From assembly GCA_945881915.1 (NCBI GenBank), contig CAMCVW010000011.1, positions 16,073 to 80,072 of the forward strand: a DNA stretch of 64,000 nt, read 5' to 3'. A program made the translations under genes and the position numbers. This DNA is from Thermoflexus hugenholtzii JAD2. GTDB taxonomy: Bacteria > Chloroflexota > Chloroflexia > Chloroflexales > Roseiflexaceae. The notes under the pieces were generated by a model. It made no database searches and had not been told where the DNA came from. It worked only from the letters and a program-made list of their open reading frames with translations. Below, in pieces: positions 35,543 through 43,871 of this stretch. Positions within the stretch are counted from its first letter, which is position 1, and the number at the start of each line of letters is the position of its first letter.

Positions 35543-37222
35543 ATGGCAACTATCTCCCAAGGGATGCGCAATCGGCTCCCACAATTGAACAAAAAAACAA
35601 TCATCATCGGCGCTATTGTGGCCGTACTCATTGCAGTCGGCATTGCCATTCCGGCACTGCAGAGTCAATCGACGGCCAATGCGGTGGGCACGACGATGGT
35701 GGCGGCTCCGGTCGACATCAGCGCCGAGATTACTGCCACCGGCAAAATGACCCCCATTCAGAGCGCGAATCTCGGGTATGCAGTGGGCGGCCGGGTTGCC
35801 AAAGTTTATGTGGTCAGCGGTGACACGGTCGCGGTCGACGCCCCGTTAGTCCAGCTCGATCAGCAGATGTTGACGCTCGAGCAGACCGCCGCACAAGCAG
35901 TTGTGGCGCAGGCCCAGGCCGATGTGGCAGTCGCCACCGCCCAACTCGCGGCTGCCGAGGCAGTCCTGGTGCAGACGGTGGGGAGCGTCGGTGCCGCCGA
36001 GATTGCCGCAGCCCGGGCAAATGTGACCGCTGCCCAGGAACGCCTTGGGTTGCTCCAAAATGGCACGCGGCCGGAGCAGTTGGCCCGCGCGCAGAGCGCG
36101 TTGACCGATGCACAAGGCACGTTGGACACACAGAGCAAGAATTTATCGGCCACCAAGACGCAAGCCGACAACCTGGTAGGACAGCGTGCCAATGCAGTAC
36201 GTGACGCCCAGACGGTGTTTAATGCGGCGCGCGCTGATTTGGCACACGTCGATGCCGATGGCACCGATCCCCGCACCGGCAAGGATTTGACCGATGCCCA
36301 GAAGCGTGACTACGCCGATGCCTTCACCACTGCCGAGCGGGCCTTGACCAACGCGCAAGGGGTGTTGGTGCAGGCGCAGCGCGATGCGGATGTGGCGCGC
36401 CAGAACGAAATTTCGGGCATCGCTAGCGCCGAAGCACGCATCACCACTGCCCAGGCTGATGTGACCGCGCTGACGAGTGGAGCAGGTGCCGATGTGGCCA
36501 GTGCCCAGGCAGCGGTCGCCAGCGCACAGTCGAATCTCAATAAAGTCATCGGCAGCCAGGCAGATGCTGCCGTGACCGCCCAAGAAGCCAATGTGGCTGC
36601 TGCCAAGGCAGCTGTTGATCGCGCCAATGGCAAACTCGCACAGGCCACGGCCCAGGCTCAAATGGCTGGCGTGCGGCTGGACGATGCAACCCTCAAGGCA
36701 CCGTTCGCCGGCGTGGTGGCCCAGGTCGATGCAAAAGTGGGTGAACTGGTCGGGAATGCGCCGGTGGTGAGTGTGCTCAACCTGGCAGCCTTTGAAGTCA
36801 TAGTGACCGTCGACGAAGTCGACGTCGCTAATATCGCCGTGGGTCAGCCGGTGGTCGTGCTCGTGGACGCGTTGGGATTACCGACGCTGACGGGTTCGGT
36901 GGTGCGTGTATCGCCAGAGGCGCAATCGGACCGTGGTGTGGTTTCGTACGAAGTGACCGTACAGGTCACCCCAGACGAGCGTGCCTTCAAGGCCGGTATG
37001 ACGGCATCGGCGCAGATTATCACTGCAGCGGCCAAGGGCGTGATTGGGGTGCCACGCAGCGCCATTCACGAGGTCGATGGTGCTCCCATGGTGACGGTCA
37101 TCGAGGGCGGCAAACGTGTCGAGCGAGCAGTGACCCTCGGGTTGCGCGGCAACGACATGACCGAGATTACCAGTGGAATCAAAGCCGGTGACGTGGTCGA
37201 AGTGACGGCGGTGAGTAAATGA
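35543..37222 (+). CDS. Membrane fusion protein (HlyD/MacA-like efflux adaptor)
   Basis: A 559-residue adaptor. One N-terminal membrane helix (about 19-37) is followed by a biotinyl-lipoyl-like half (SANLGYAVGGRVAKVYVVSG), a very long Ala/Gln-rich coiled-coil hairpin (about 100-370), the second lipoyl half (LKAPFAGVVAQVDAKVGE) and a beta-barrel domain. The hairpin is much longer than in typical MacA (total about 370 residues), which might suit a thick or double-layered envelope. The start at 35543 has GAGGAA upstream and is preferred over an in-frame codon at 35504, which overlaps the tetR stop. It ends in an ATGA overlap with the ATPase gene. It would link the MacB-like transporter to the cell exterior. 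Confidence 0.9.
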   Translation: MATISQGMRNRLPQLNKKTIIIGAIVAVLIAVGIAIPALQSQSTANAVGTTMVAAPVDISAEITATGKMTPIQSANLGYAVGGRVAKVYVVSGDTVAVDAPLVQLDQQMLTLEQTAAQAVVAQAQADVAVATAQLAAAEAVLVQTVGSVGAAEIAAARANVTAAQERLGLLQNGTRPEQLARAQSALTDAQGTLDTQSKNLSATKTQADNLVGQRANAVRDAQTVFNAARADLAHVDADGTDPRTGKDLTDAQKRDYADAFTTAERALTNAQGVLVQAQRDADVARQNEISGIASAEARITTAQADVTALTSGAGADVASAQAAVASAQSNLNKVIGSQADAAVTAQEANVAAAKAAVDRANGKLAQATAQAQMAGVRLDDATLKAPFAGVVAQVDAKVGELVGNAPVVSVLNLAAFEVIVTVDEVDVANIAVGQPVVVLVDALGLPTLTGSVVRVSPEAQSDRGVVSYEVTVQVTPDERAFKAGMTASAQIITAAAKGVIGVPRSAIHEVDGAPMVTVIEGGKRVERAVTLGLRGNDMTEITSGIKAGDVVEVTAVSK

Positions 37223-37980
37223 GCACTCCGGTTATTACGATTAGCAATGTGACCAAGGTCTTTGACGGGGGTGACAACCGCGTCGTGGCACTCGACAACG
37301 TGACCATGCACGTCGATCGGGGTGAGATGCTGGCCATCATGGGGCCTTCGGGCAGCGGCAAGAGTACGCTGATGACGGTGATTGGCTTGCTCGATGTGCC
37401 GAGTAGCGGGCGCTACCTGCTCGATGGTATCGACACGAGTACGTTGAATCGCGATGCGCAAGCAGGGGTCCGTAATCAAAAGATTGGTTTTGTGTTCCAA
37501 AACTTCAATCTGCTACCGCGACTGACAGCACTCCAGAATGTGGCCTTACCAATGGTCTACGGGCGCGTGCCGGTCGCTGAACGCGATGCCCGGGCGACGG
37601 CAGCACTCGTGGCGGTCGGCTTGGGCAATCGGCTCAAGAATCGTCCCAATGAACTGTCGGGTGGGCAGAAGCAGCGTGTGGCGATTGCCCGGGCGCTGGT
37701 CAATAATCCCGAATTCCTGCTGGCGGACGAACCGACCGGTGCGTTGGATAGTCGGACCGGGCACGAGATTATGGATCTGTTCCGTACCCTCAATCGCACG
37801 CAGGGCATCACCGTGGTGGTCGTGACGCACGACGCCGAAGTGGGTAAGCAGATGGATCGCATCGTGAGTCTGCGTGACGGCGTCATCAATATGGATGCGC
37901 TCACCGACTATTACGGCATTGCGACGGATGACCATGGACGGGTACGCACTGCGGTGCAGGAGGTCGTCAATGTGGGGTGA
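37219..37980 (+). CDS. ABC transporter ATP-binding protein (MacB/LolD type)
   Basis: A 253-residue ATPase. The Walker A motif is GPSGSGKST (42-50), the signature LSGGQKQRVAIARAL, and Walker B LLADEPTGALD. The ALDNVTMHVDRGE block and the NQKIGFVFQNFNLLP Q-loop place it in the MacB/LolD/FtsE group that powers mechanotransmission-type transporters rather than transport through a channel. It starts in an ATGA overlap with the adaptor gene and overlaps the permease start by 11 bases, so the three are translationally coupled. Confidence 0.95.
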   Translation: MSTPVITISNVTKVFDGGDNRVVALDNVTMHVDRGEMLAIMGPSGSGKSTLMTVIGLLDVPSSGRYLLDGIDTSTLNRDAQAGVRNQKIGFVFQNFNLLPRLTALQNVALPMVYGRVPVAERDARATAALVAVGLGNRLKNRPNELSGGQKQRVAIARALVNNPEFLLADEPTGALDSRTGHEIMDLFRTLNRTQGITVVVVTHDAEVGKQMDRIVSLRDGVINMDALTDYYGIATDDHGRVRTAVQEVVNVG

Positions 37981-39220
37981 ACAATTACGGATGGCCATCG
38001 AAAGCCTGCGCGCGAACAAGTTTCGCTCGTTGCTGACGATGTTGGGTATTATCATCGGTTCGTCGACCTTGGTGGCAGTGTTGTCGTTGGGCAACGCGCT
38101 GCAAGGGCAGGTGTTCGAAAGCTTCATTGACCTGGGGACGCGGCGCATCGGCATTTTGCCGGGTGATCCCGACGCCGCTGGTGCACGCATCACATCGGGC
38201 TACGGCTTGTTGTCCATCAAAGACTACGAAGCGCTCAAGCAGATGACGACGACGTATCCGGATATCTTCCGCGTCATCGTGCCCGAAGTATCCATCAAGG
38301 TGCGGGCACGAGCCAAAACGACCGAAATCGACGCGTTGGTGGTTGGTACTGGCGAGGGCTACCAGGAAGTGCAATCGGTGCCGGTCGAATACGGACGCTT
38401 TTTTACGGCGAGTGAATCCGCCGAATCAGCGCGCGTGACGGTCCTTGGCGGGCTAGTGGTCGAAGACTTGTTCGGCAAAGAGCCAGCCGACAAAGCGGCT
38501 GCAATCGGACAGTCCGTGGTTATCAACGGCCAGAGTCTGTTGGTGGTCGGTGTGGTGAAAGCCGCCGGCGGGCCGTTCAGCTCGGATCAACGCATCCTGG
38601 TGCCGGCGGGTACGGCACGCCTGCGCATTGCAGGCAACCAAGACCTGCCGGGTCGTGGGGTGCAGATGTCGTCGATCTTGGTTGGCCTCAAGAGCGAAGG
38701 GAAAGTGACGCAGGCCGAGGCGTTGATTATCGCGACCCTGCGCGACGCACGCCGGCTGGGTGCAGACGCCATCGACGACTTCAAGCTCAATTCGCCGACC
38801 CAGTCACTCAACATCCTGAAGGGCATCAACGGTGCCATTACGGGCTTTATTGCACTGGTGGCAGGCATTAGTTTGGTGGTCGGCGGCATCGGCATCATGA
38901 ACATCATGCTGGTGGCGGTGACCGAGCGCACGCGTGAGATTGGTGTTCGCAAAGCGCTGGGCGCCACCGATCGCGACGTGCTCGGCCAGTTTGTCATCGA
39001 GGCGATTACGATCAGTCTGATTGGCAGCCTGATTGGGATTGGGAGTGCGGTGGCACTGGTGCTGGCCATTTCGGCGGCGGCTGGGCTGGGCATGATTCTG
39101 TCGTTCCCGGCAATTGGCATCTCGCTGGTGTTTGCACTGGCGATTGGTGTTGGTTTTGGGTATTACCCTGCCAAACGGGCGGCCCTGCTCCTCCCGATCG
39201 AAGCACTACGCTACGAATAG
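37970..39220 (+). CDS. MacB-like ABC permease
   Basis: A 416-residue permease with the MacB layout: one N-terminal helix (about 20-40), a large periplasmic MacB_PCD domain (about 45-280) and a C-terminal FtsX domain with three helices (about 285-410), including GIMNIMLVAVTERTREIGVRKALG, which couples to the ATPase. The start at 37970 has GGAGG seven bases upstream and lies inside the ATPase gene; a longer frame upstream is the shadow of that gene. Together with the adaptor it would export a hydrophobic compound or peptide. The stop codon is directly followed by a 168-bp heptamer array. Confidence 0.92.
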   Translation: MWGEQLRMAIESLRANKFRSLLTMLGIIIGSSTLVAVLSLGNALQGQVFESFIDLGTRRIGILPGDPDAAGARITSGYGLLSIKDYEALKQMTTTYPDIFRVIVPEVSIKVRARAKTTEIDALVVGTGEGYQEVQSVPVEYGRFFTASESAESARVTVLGGLVVEDLFGKEPADKAAAIGQSVVINGQSLLVVGVVKAAGGPFSSDQRILVPAGTARLRIAGNQDLPGRGVQMSSILVGLKSEGKVTQAEALIIATLRDARRLGADAIDDFKLNSPTQSLNILKGINGAITGFIALVAGISLVVGGIGIMNIMLVAVTERTREIGVRKALGATDRDVLGQFVIEAITISLIGSLIGIGSAVALVLAISAAAGLGMILSFPAIGISLVFALAIGVGFGYYPAKRAALLLPIEALRYE

Positions 39221-39388
39221 GTTTGAGGTTACAGGTTTGAGGTTTGAGGTTACAGGTTACAGGTTACAGGTTACAGGTTACAGGTTACAGGTTACAGGTT
39301 ACAGGTTACAGGTTTGAGGTTACAGGTTACAGGTTTGAGGTTACAGGTTACAGGTTACAGGTTACAGGTTACAGGTTACAGGTTTGAG
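39221..39388. repeat. 24-unit heptamer array with two variants
   Basis: Twenty-four uninterrupted 7-base units, each GTTTGAG or GTTACAG. Writing A for GTTTGAG and B for GTTACAG, the order is A B A A, nine B, A, two B, A, six B, A. The first unit starts at the base after the permease stop codon. The order suggests that blocks of B were added by slippage. Confidence 0.97.
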
Positions 39389-39435
39389 GTGGTCCGCAGC
39401 AATGCTGCGAGAATCGCATATTGATTGGTGAGAAG

Positions 39436-39469
39436 TAGAGTAGGGCTTATTGCAATAAGCCCTACTCTA
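39436..39469. repeat. 34-bp perfect palindrome (REP-like)
   Basis: A perfect palindrome with arms TAGAGTAGGGCTTATTG and its complement, centred on TTGCAA. It lacks a U-tract. It resembles dispersed palindromes with a GTAGGG...CCCTAC core found in many bacterial genomes. It could also end the efflux operon transcript. The rest of the gap between the permease and photolyase genes shows nothing else. Confidence 0.85.
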
Positions 39470-39496
39470 GATCCCTTAGCCTAGAAAAGCCTAACC

Positions 39497-41020
39497 GTGC
39501 CAACGCATCTCGTCGCCATTCTGGCGGACCAGCTTCTGCTCGAGCATCCTGCCTTGATCCACGCCCAGACGCTGGCGCCCAAAACCGACATACAGGTGGT
39601 GTTGGTCGAGAGTCAAGCGCGCCTGCAATTGCGCCCCTACCAGCGCCACAAACTCGTGTTGGTGCTCAGTGCACTGCGACATTATGCGGCTGCGTTGCGT
39701 GCAGACGGCTGGCAGGTGACGCTGATTGCGGCCGCGAGTTGGCGCGCCGGACTCCTACACACGTGTGCACAGTTCAACCCAGACAGCATCATCACGATGG
39801 CCGGCGCCGAATACAACGCCCGCCGTGCCCAGGAGCGTTGGTCGTCGTGGCTCGGGCGGGCGGTCACCGTACTGCCCAATCGGCAGTTCCTGGCGGCGGA
39901 TGTGCCGGCGACCGGTACCAAGCGGCAGACGATGGAGTCTTTCTATCGCATGATGCGCGTGCGCTACCAATTGCTGCTCGAGGCAGATGGCTCGCCGGTC
40001 GGTGGGAGCTGGAACTACGACGCCGAAAACCGCAAACCATTGCCCAAACACACCCCCATCCCGCTGGTCCAGCGCTACCTGCCGGACGAGCTGACCCTGC
40101 AGGTTATTGCCGATGTCGCGGCATATCCACAGACATACGGCGACGCCTCGACGTTCGGTCTGGCAGTCACGCACGCGCAGGCAGCAGATGCATTAGCGCG
40201 GTTTATCCGCGAGCGCTTGCCGGACTTTGGGCGCTACGAAGACGCGATGGCGGCAGACGAGGACGTGCTGTTCCACTCGCTGTTGTCGCCGTACCTCAAC
40301 CTCGGGTTGCTCGATCCACTGACCTGCGCCCGCGCCGCCGAGGCCGCCTACCACGCCGGATTGGCTCCACTCGCCGCAGTAGAAGGATTTGTACGCCAAA
40401 TCGTCGGCTGGCGCGAGTACATGTACCGCCGCTATTGGGAATTGATGCCCGAGCTGCGCACCATGAACGCGTGGGCTGCCACACGCCCGTTGCCAGAATG
40501 GTTTTGGCAGGGGCAGAGCGGGATGCACTGCCTCGACACAGTCATCGCGCGCGTCTGGCGCACGGGCTATACGCATCACATCGAGCGCTTGATGATCCTG
40601 ACCAACTTCTGTACGTTGGCGGGCATCGACCCGGTCGCGGTGAATGAGTGGTTCTTGGCAGGGTATATTGATGCATACGACTGGGTGATGTGGCCCAACG
40701 TGAGTGGCATGGGGCTCAACGCCGACGGTGGGTTGATTGCCACCAAGCCGTATATTTCGTCCGGGGCCTACATCAAGCGGATGAGTAACTACTGCGCTGG
40801 GTGTCGCTACGACCCCGCGGTACGGACGGGACCCGATGCGTGCCCGTATACAATGCTGTACTGGAATTTTCTGCTCACGCACCAACCCCGCCTGCAAGCA
40901 AACCCACGCATGGGACCGGCAGTACTCGGTTTGCGCCACCTCGATGATGCCCAGCGCGGTGACATCCAAACCCAGGCAGTGATTTGGCTACAACGCCTCA
41001 GCGAAGGAACCAGCGCATGA
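39497..41020 (+). CDS. Iron-sulfur photolyase/cryptochrome (PhrB/FeS-BCP family)
   Basis: A 507-residue flavoprotein of the bacterial Fe-S cryptochrome/(6-4) photolyase group. Family members bind FAD, a lumazine-type antenna and a [4Fe-4S] cluster, and repair UV lesions with blue light. The N-terminal alpha/beta domain (about 1-130, with HLVAILADQLLLEHPAL) precedes the helical FAD domain. Four cysteines, C345, C433, C436 and C449, have exactly the spacing (88, 3, 13) of the cluster ligands in Agrobacterium PhrB. The blocks NVSGMGLNADGG and TKPYISSGAYIKRMSNYC are typical. The start is a GTG with no strong ribosome site. Its stop overlaps the next gene's ATG (ATGA), so the two are coupled. Confidence 0.93.
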   Translation: MPTHLVAILADQLLLEHPALIHAQTLAPKTDIQVVLVESQARLQLRPYQRHKLVLVLSALRHYAAALRADGWQVTLIAAASWRAGLLHTCAQFNPDSIITMAGAEYNARRAQERWSSWLGRAVTVLPNRQFLAADVPATGTKRQTMESFYRMMRVRYQLLLEADGSPVGGSWNYDAENRKPLPKHTPIPLVQRYLPDELTLQVIADVAAYPQTYGDASTFGLAVTHAQAADALARFIRERLPDFGRYEDAMAADEDVLFHSLLSPYLNLGLLDPLTCARAAEAAYHAGLAPLAAVEGFVRQIVGWREYMYRRYWELMPELRTMNAWAATRPLPEWFWQGQSGMHCLDTVIARVWRTGYTHHIERLMILTNFCTLAGIDPVAVNEWFLAGYIDAYDWVMWPNVSGMGLNADGGLIATKPYISSGAYIKRMSNYCAGCRYDPAVRTGPDACPYTMLYWNFLLTHQPRLQANPRMGPAVLGLRHLDDAQRGDIQTQAVIWLQRLSEGTSA

Positions 41021-41811
41021 CCGATACGCCATTACGACGCACCTTTGCCGACCGTGCTGAACTCATTGCGTACATTCAGACGACGTTTGCCGATGTGGTC
41101 GGTGACGACGCGGACGTATCAGACATGCGCGGCGGGCAGGCAGCTGCCCTGGCCGCACTGGCAACGATTGATCCGGTGCGCTATGCGCAGACGCGCAATC
41201 ATCTGACCGGCGCCGTGACCGGATTGAGCCCGTACATCCGGCACGGCGTGCTGTCGCTGGCACAGGTGCGTGATGCGGTATTGGCTCGGGTCCCGAGGGC
41301 GACTGACGCCGAAAAACTGCTCAGCGAGCTCGCCTGGCGCGACTACTGGCAACGCGTCTATGCAGCCATCGGTGACGGCATCTGGTATGACCGTGAGCCC
41401 TACAAAACCGGGCACCGCGCTGATTCGTATGCCAAAAAACTCCCCGATGACATCCGCGCGGGCGAAACAGGGCTCGCGTGTATCGATGGATTCGTGGCAG
41501 AATTGCATACCACTGGGTACCTGCATAATCATGCACGCATGTGGCTGGCGGCCTATGTGGTGCATTGGCGGCGGGTGCGCTGGCAGGCTGGTGCGCGCTG
41601 GTTTTTGCAACATTTACTCGACGGTGATCCTGCCAGTAACAACTTATCGTGGCAGTGGATTGCCAGTACGTTCAGCCATAAACCGTATATTTTCAATAAA
41701 GAAAATCTGCAGCGTTATACTGAAAATATCTACTGCAAACATTGCCCTTTGCGTCATGCATGCCCATTGGATGAGACATATGAGCAAATAACGGAACAAT
41801 TATTCAAATAA
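41017..41811 (+). CDS. Stand-alone photolyase FAD-binding domain protein
   Basis: A 264-residue protein that corresponds only to the C-terminal helical FAD domain of photolyases. Visible blocks are LLSELAWRDYWQRVY (about 101-115), TGYLHNHARMWLAAY (166-180), GARWFLQHLLDGDPASNN (192-209) and LSWQWIAS, where tryptophans of the electron-transfer chain lie. The whole N-terminal antenna domain is missing. Four cysteines, C155, C240, C243 and C249, could bind a [4Fe-4S] cluster; C155 aligns with C345 of the preceding photolyase. Similar stand-alone proteins are, as far as I recall, common in cyanobacteria, but I know of no established function. The start at 41017 gives an ATGA overlap with the photolyase gene. 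The missing antenna domain may be the protein encoded at 44729. Confidence 0.88.
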   Translation: MTDTPLRRTFADRAELIAYIQTTFADVVGDDADVSDMRGGQAAALAALATIDPVRYAQTRNHLTGAVTGLSPYIRHGVLSLAQVRDAVLARVPRATDAEKLLSELAWRDYWQRVYAAIGDGIWYDREPYKTGHRADSYAKKLPDDIRAGETGLACIDGFVAELHTTGYLHNHARMWLAAYVVHWRRVRWQAGARWFLQHLLDGDPASNNLSWQWIASTFSHKPYIFNKENLQRYTENIYCKHCPLRHACPLDETYEQITEQLFK

Positions 41812-41921
41812 ACGAGACTAAATCGCTTCCATGCATACATAAAAACATTGTTTTCCTGTGATTCTTTGTAGAGAATGAATTGCTCCATTCAAATATACAA
41901 ACGCATACAAGAGCATTTGCT

Positions 41922-42330
41922 ATGAGGCGATTATTTCTCTTTTTCTGAGCAGTTATCGGTATTCGGTTTGCCTGTTCAGAGTACAGGAGCGCGTTGGACT
42001 CCGTTCTGTCGCTGCGTCGCGACTCAGTCGATCGCCACTGATTTCGCTCGGCAGTGAGCCTTCTCCGCTGATGACCGGAGCTAATCAAATGCTGGGGTGC
42101 CAATCGATGTGGGCAATACCAATGCATATGGTGCTGATGCAGCGAAGCGGGCGCAGGTCTGCCGGCCGTTACCAGTAAGCAATCAGCCACATATAGCAGC
42201 GCTGGCTATGGAGCTTCTTTGGGAACAATGGGCGATGATCTGCCCATTGTTGGCCTCGATGAGCTTGGAGCAACACCCGCTGCACGCAACACCCGCGCAT
42301 CCAGCCAAACCCCAGTAGCGGCATCGACAC
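41922..42330 (+). pseudogene. Decayed secreted RCC1-repeat protein gene (first copy)
   Basis: No intact frame, but fragments in different frames read like a secreted RCC1-repeat (beta-propeller) protein. A signal-peptide-like start MRRLFLFF at 41922 is cut by a stop codon. CWGANRCGQ (42090-42116) matches the CWGxNxxGQLG core of RCC1 repeats, continuing after a shift as GNTNAYGADA. GTMGDDLPIVGLDELGAT (from about 42222) resembles the MGDNLPxVDLGTG segment seen in bacterial RCC1 proteins. At least two frameshifts and two stops are needed to explain it. A terminator at 42504-42535 follows, like the one after the second copy. Confidence 0.5.
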
Positions 42331-42503
42331 GCACAAAGATAGCCACCCCCCGCGAACACACAGCAGAACTCCCACCAAGACCCAGACACTCACGCGAAGC
42401 AAGACTCAAAAGAAGTCATATGCACCCACGATGAACCCCACGTTCTCACCAACCCCAACCATTCCATTGGCTTGTCTAGATGGTCAAAAAATGCTGGGAC
42501 TCA

Positions 42504-42535
42504 CCGCACGCGCCGCAGCGCGTGCGGTTTTTTTT
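42504..42535 (+). terminator. Terminator after the first RCC1 remnant
   Basis: A perfect 10-bp stem (CCGCACGCGC with GCGCGTGCGG), a 4-base loop and eight T. The stem-loop is almost identical to the one at 43765-43792. Confidence 0.9.
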
Positions 42536-43407
42536 GTGCAAGATATGATCCGTTGAACGGTGTTCGTACATGTCTCTATTCAGCGACCGAATACGAAAAT
42601 GTTCGTCACGAACCATCCCGTTACGAAAATGCCAACGACAAAACTGACAACAGCACTGGTACACACTGGATTCCTCGTGGTGCATACCTGTCGAATGGTA
42701 GATACACCACCATAATGGGCAAAAACAGTGTGCGCATAGCAACGGCGATTTCACACGGTAGCTGCGCTTTCGCCTGTAGGCGTGACATCAAGATTCACAC
42801 TGCATCCGGTACTCCGCCCCGCTGTGACCATGTCACGTTCGGGGTGTTGCGATGCATACATGCCCGAGAACGATGATCGCATCAGTGCATCGGGTAATAC
42901 AGAGTAGTACGTTGCGTCTGGCACTACGAGAACCCACAGAATGAGAGGCATGGTGTGTAGGAAAAATACGGATTCTGCCGACTTTTTACAAAAATTGATT
43001 GAATTATATATAAAAATTATATTGACAGGTAAATCAAATTGTGATTCCCTGAAACTGCAATTGCTATCCAACACATAGATACGGCGCAGCGTACCGAACC
43101 CGGAGAGTGCATATTCGCAATCAGTAGCCTACCGTGCACGACGAAACACTGAAGAAAAAGACAATATACATTCCACTGTTGATTTACTGAATGTTTTATT
43201 CATAATTTGATTTGAATATATGTGTTTTATTCTTGCCAAATACGGTAAATAGAACATTATTATCGTAGATAATTTGGAGAGAATGGTTTTGTATAATCTG
43301 CATAGTTTGATTTATATGAACATTTGCGAGAGCACGCAGTACGGTAGCGAACGTTCGCGCACGATGTGCACGACGTTTGAGTCTTTTCATACGGAAGAAA
43401 TCAACCC
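42536..43407. other. AT-rich stretch without a recognisable gene
   Basis: Between the two RCC1 remnants. Open frames here are short, lack ribosome sites and show no family motif. The part from about 42950 to 43330 is markedly AT-rich compared with the rest of the window and contains runs such as AATTATATATAAAAATTATA. It may be decayed or imported DNA. Confidence 0.5.
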
Positions 43408-43735
43408 ATGCAATAGTTTTTTCACCGCGCGCTATTTCGCCGCCTCCTTGCGATCCTTGCGGTCATCTTGGTGCTGTACCGAGTGACGACTGCTGCAGCG
43501 TGGGACGCAGGCAATCACCGCTGCGCCGCGGTTGAGTCCGTCTCTAATGGTAGCGGCAGGCCCAACCTATACCTACACGGTACTGACGAATGGGACACTC
43601 AAATGCTGGAGGCAGAATTTTTACGGGCAATTAGGACTCGGCAATGTGAACGACTACGGTAAAAACAGCAACCTAGTAGGTACCGGCTGCAACCGCAACT
43701 CCTTCACCGACTCCGTAGAAAATTCGAGGACGTAA
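43408..43735 (+). pseudogene. Decayed RCC1-repeat protein gene (second copy)
   Basis: ATG CAA is followed at once by a TAG stop, after which the same frame encodes a good signal peptide (LFRRLLAILAVILVLYRV) and the start of a mature protein. After a frameshift near 43530, a single RCC1 repeat is readable: VAAGPTYTYTVLTNGTLKCW followed by YGQLGLGNVNDYG. The frame stops at 43735, so only one repeat of what is normally a seven-bladed propeller is left. A nonsense codon, a frameshift and a truncation together mark it as a pseudogene. The terminator that follows is a near copy of the one after the first remnant, so the two were probably tandem paralogues. Confidence 0.65.
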
Positions 43736-43764
43736 TTTCTGAATTAATGAAAAAAACACCCTCA

Positions 43765-43792
43765 CTGCACGCGCCGCAGCGCGTGCGGTTTT
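43765..43792 (+). terminator. Terminator after the second RCC1 remnant
   Basis: A 10-bp stem with one G-T wobble, a 4-base loop and a short T run. The core is shared with 42504-42535. Confidence 0.8.
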
Positions 43793-43871
43793 CTCTGTAT
43801 ACTTCCCAACCCGTATCATTCCTCATCTGCACTTGGTAAAATACACAATAACCGCGAAAAGAGATCAACCT

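Noticed and set aside
39221..39388. CRISPR array
   Set aside because: The units are contiguous 7-mers without spacers and no cas genes are near.
42472..42876. A 134-codon open frame after the first RCC1 remnant
   Set aside because: It runs through the terminator hairpin, has no family motif and no ribosome site.
42751..43074. A 107-codon minus-strand frame with one hydrophobic stretch
   Set aside because: It lies in AT-rich decayed DNA, with no ribosome site and no recognisable domain.
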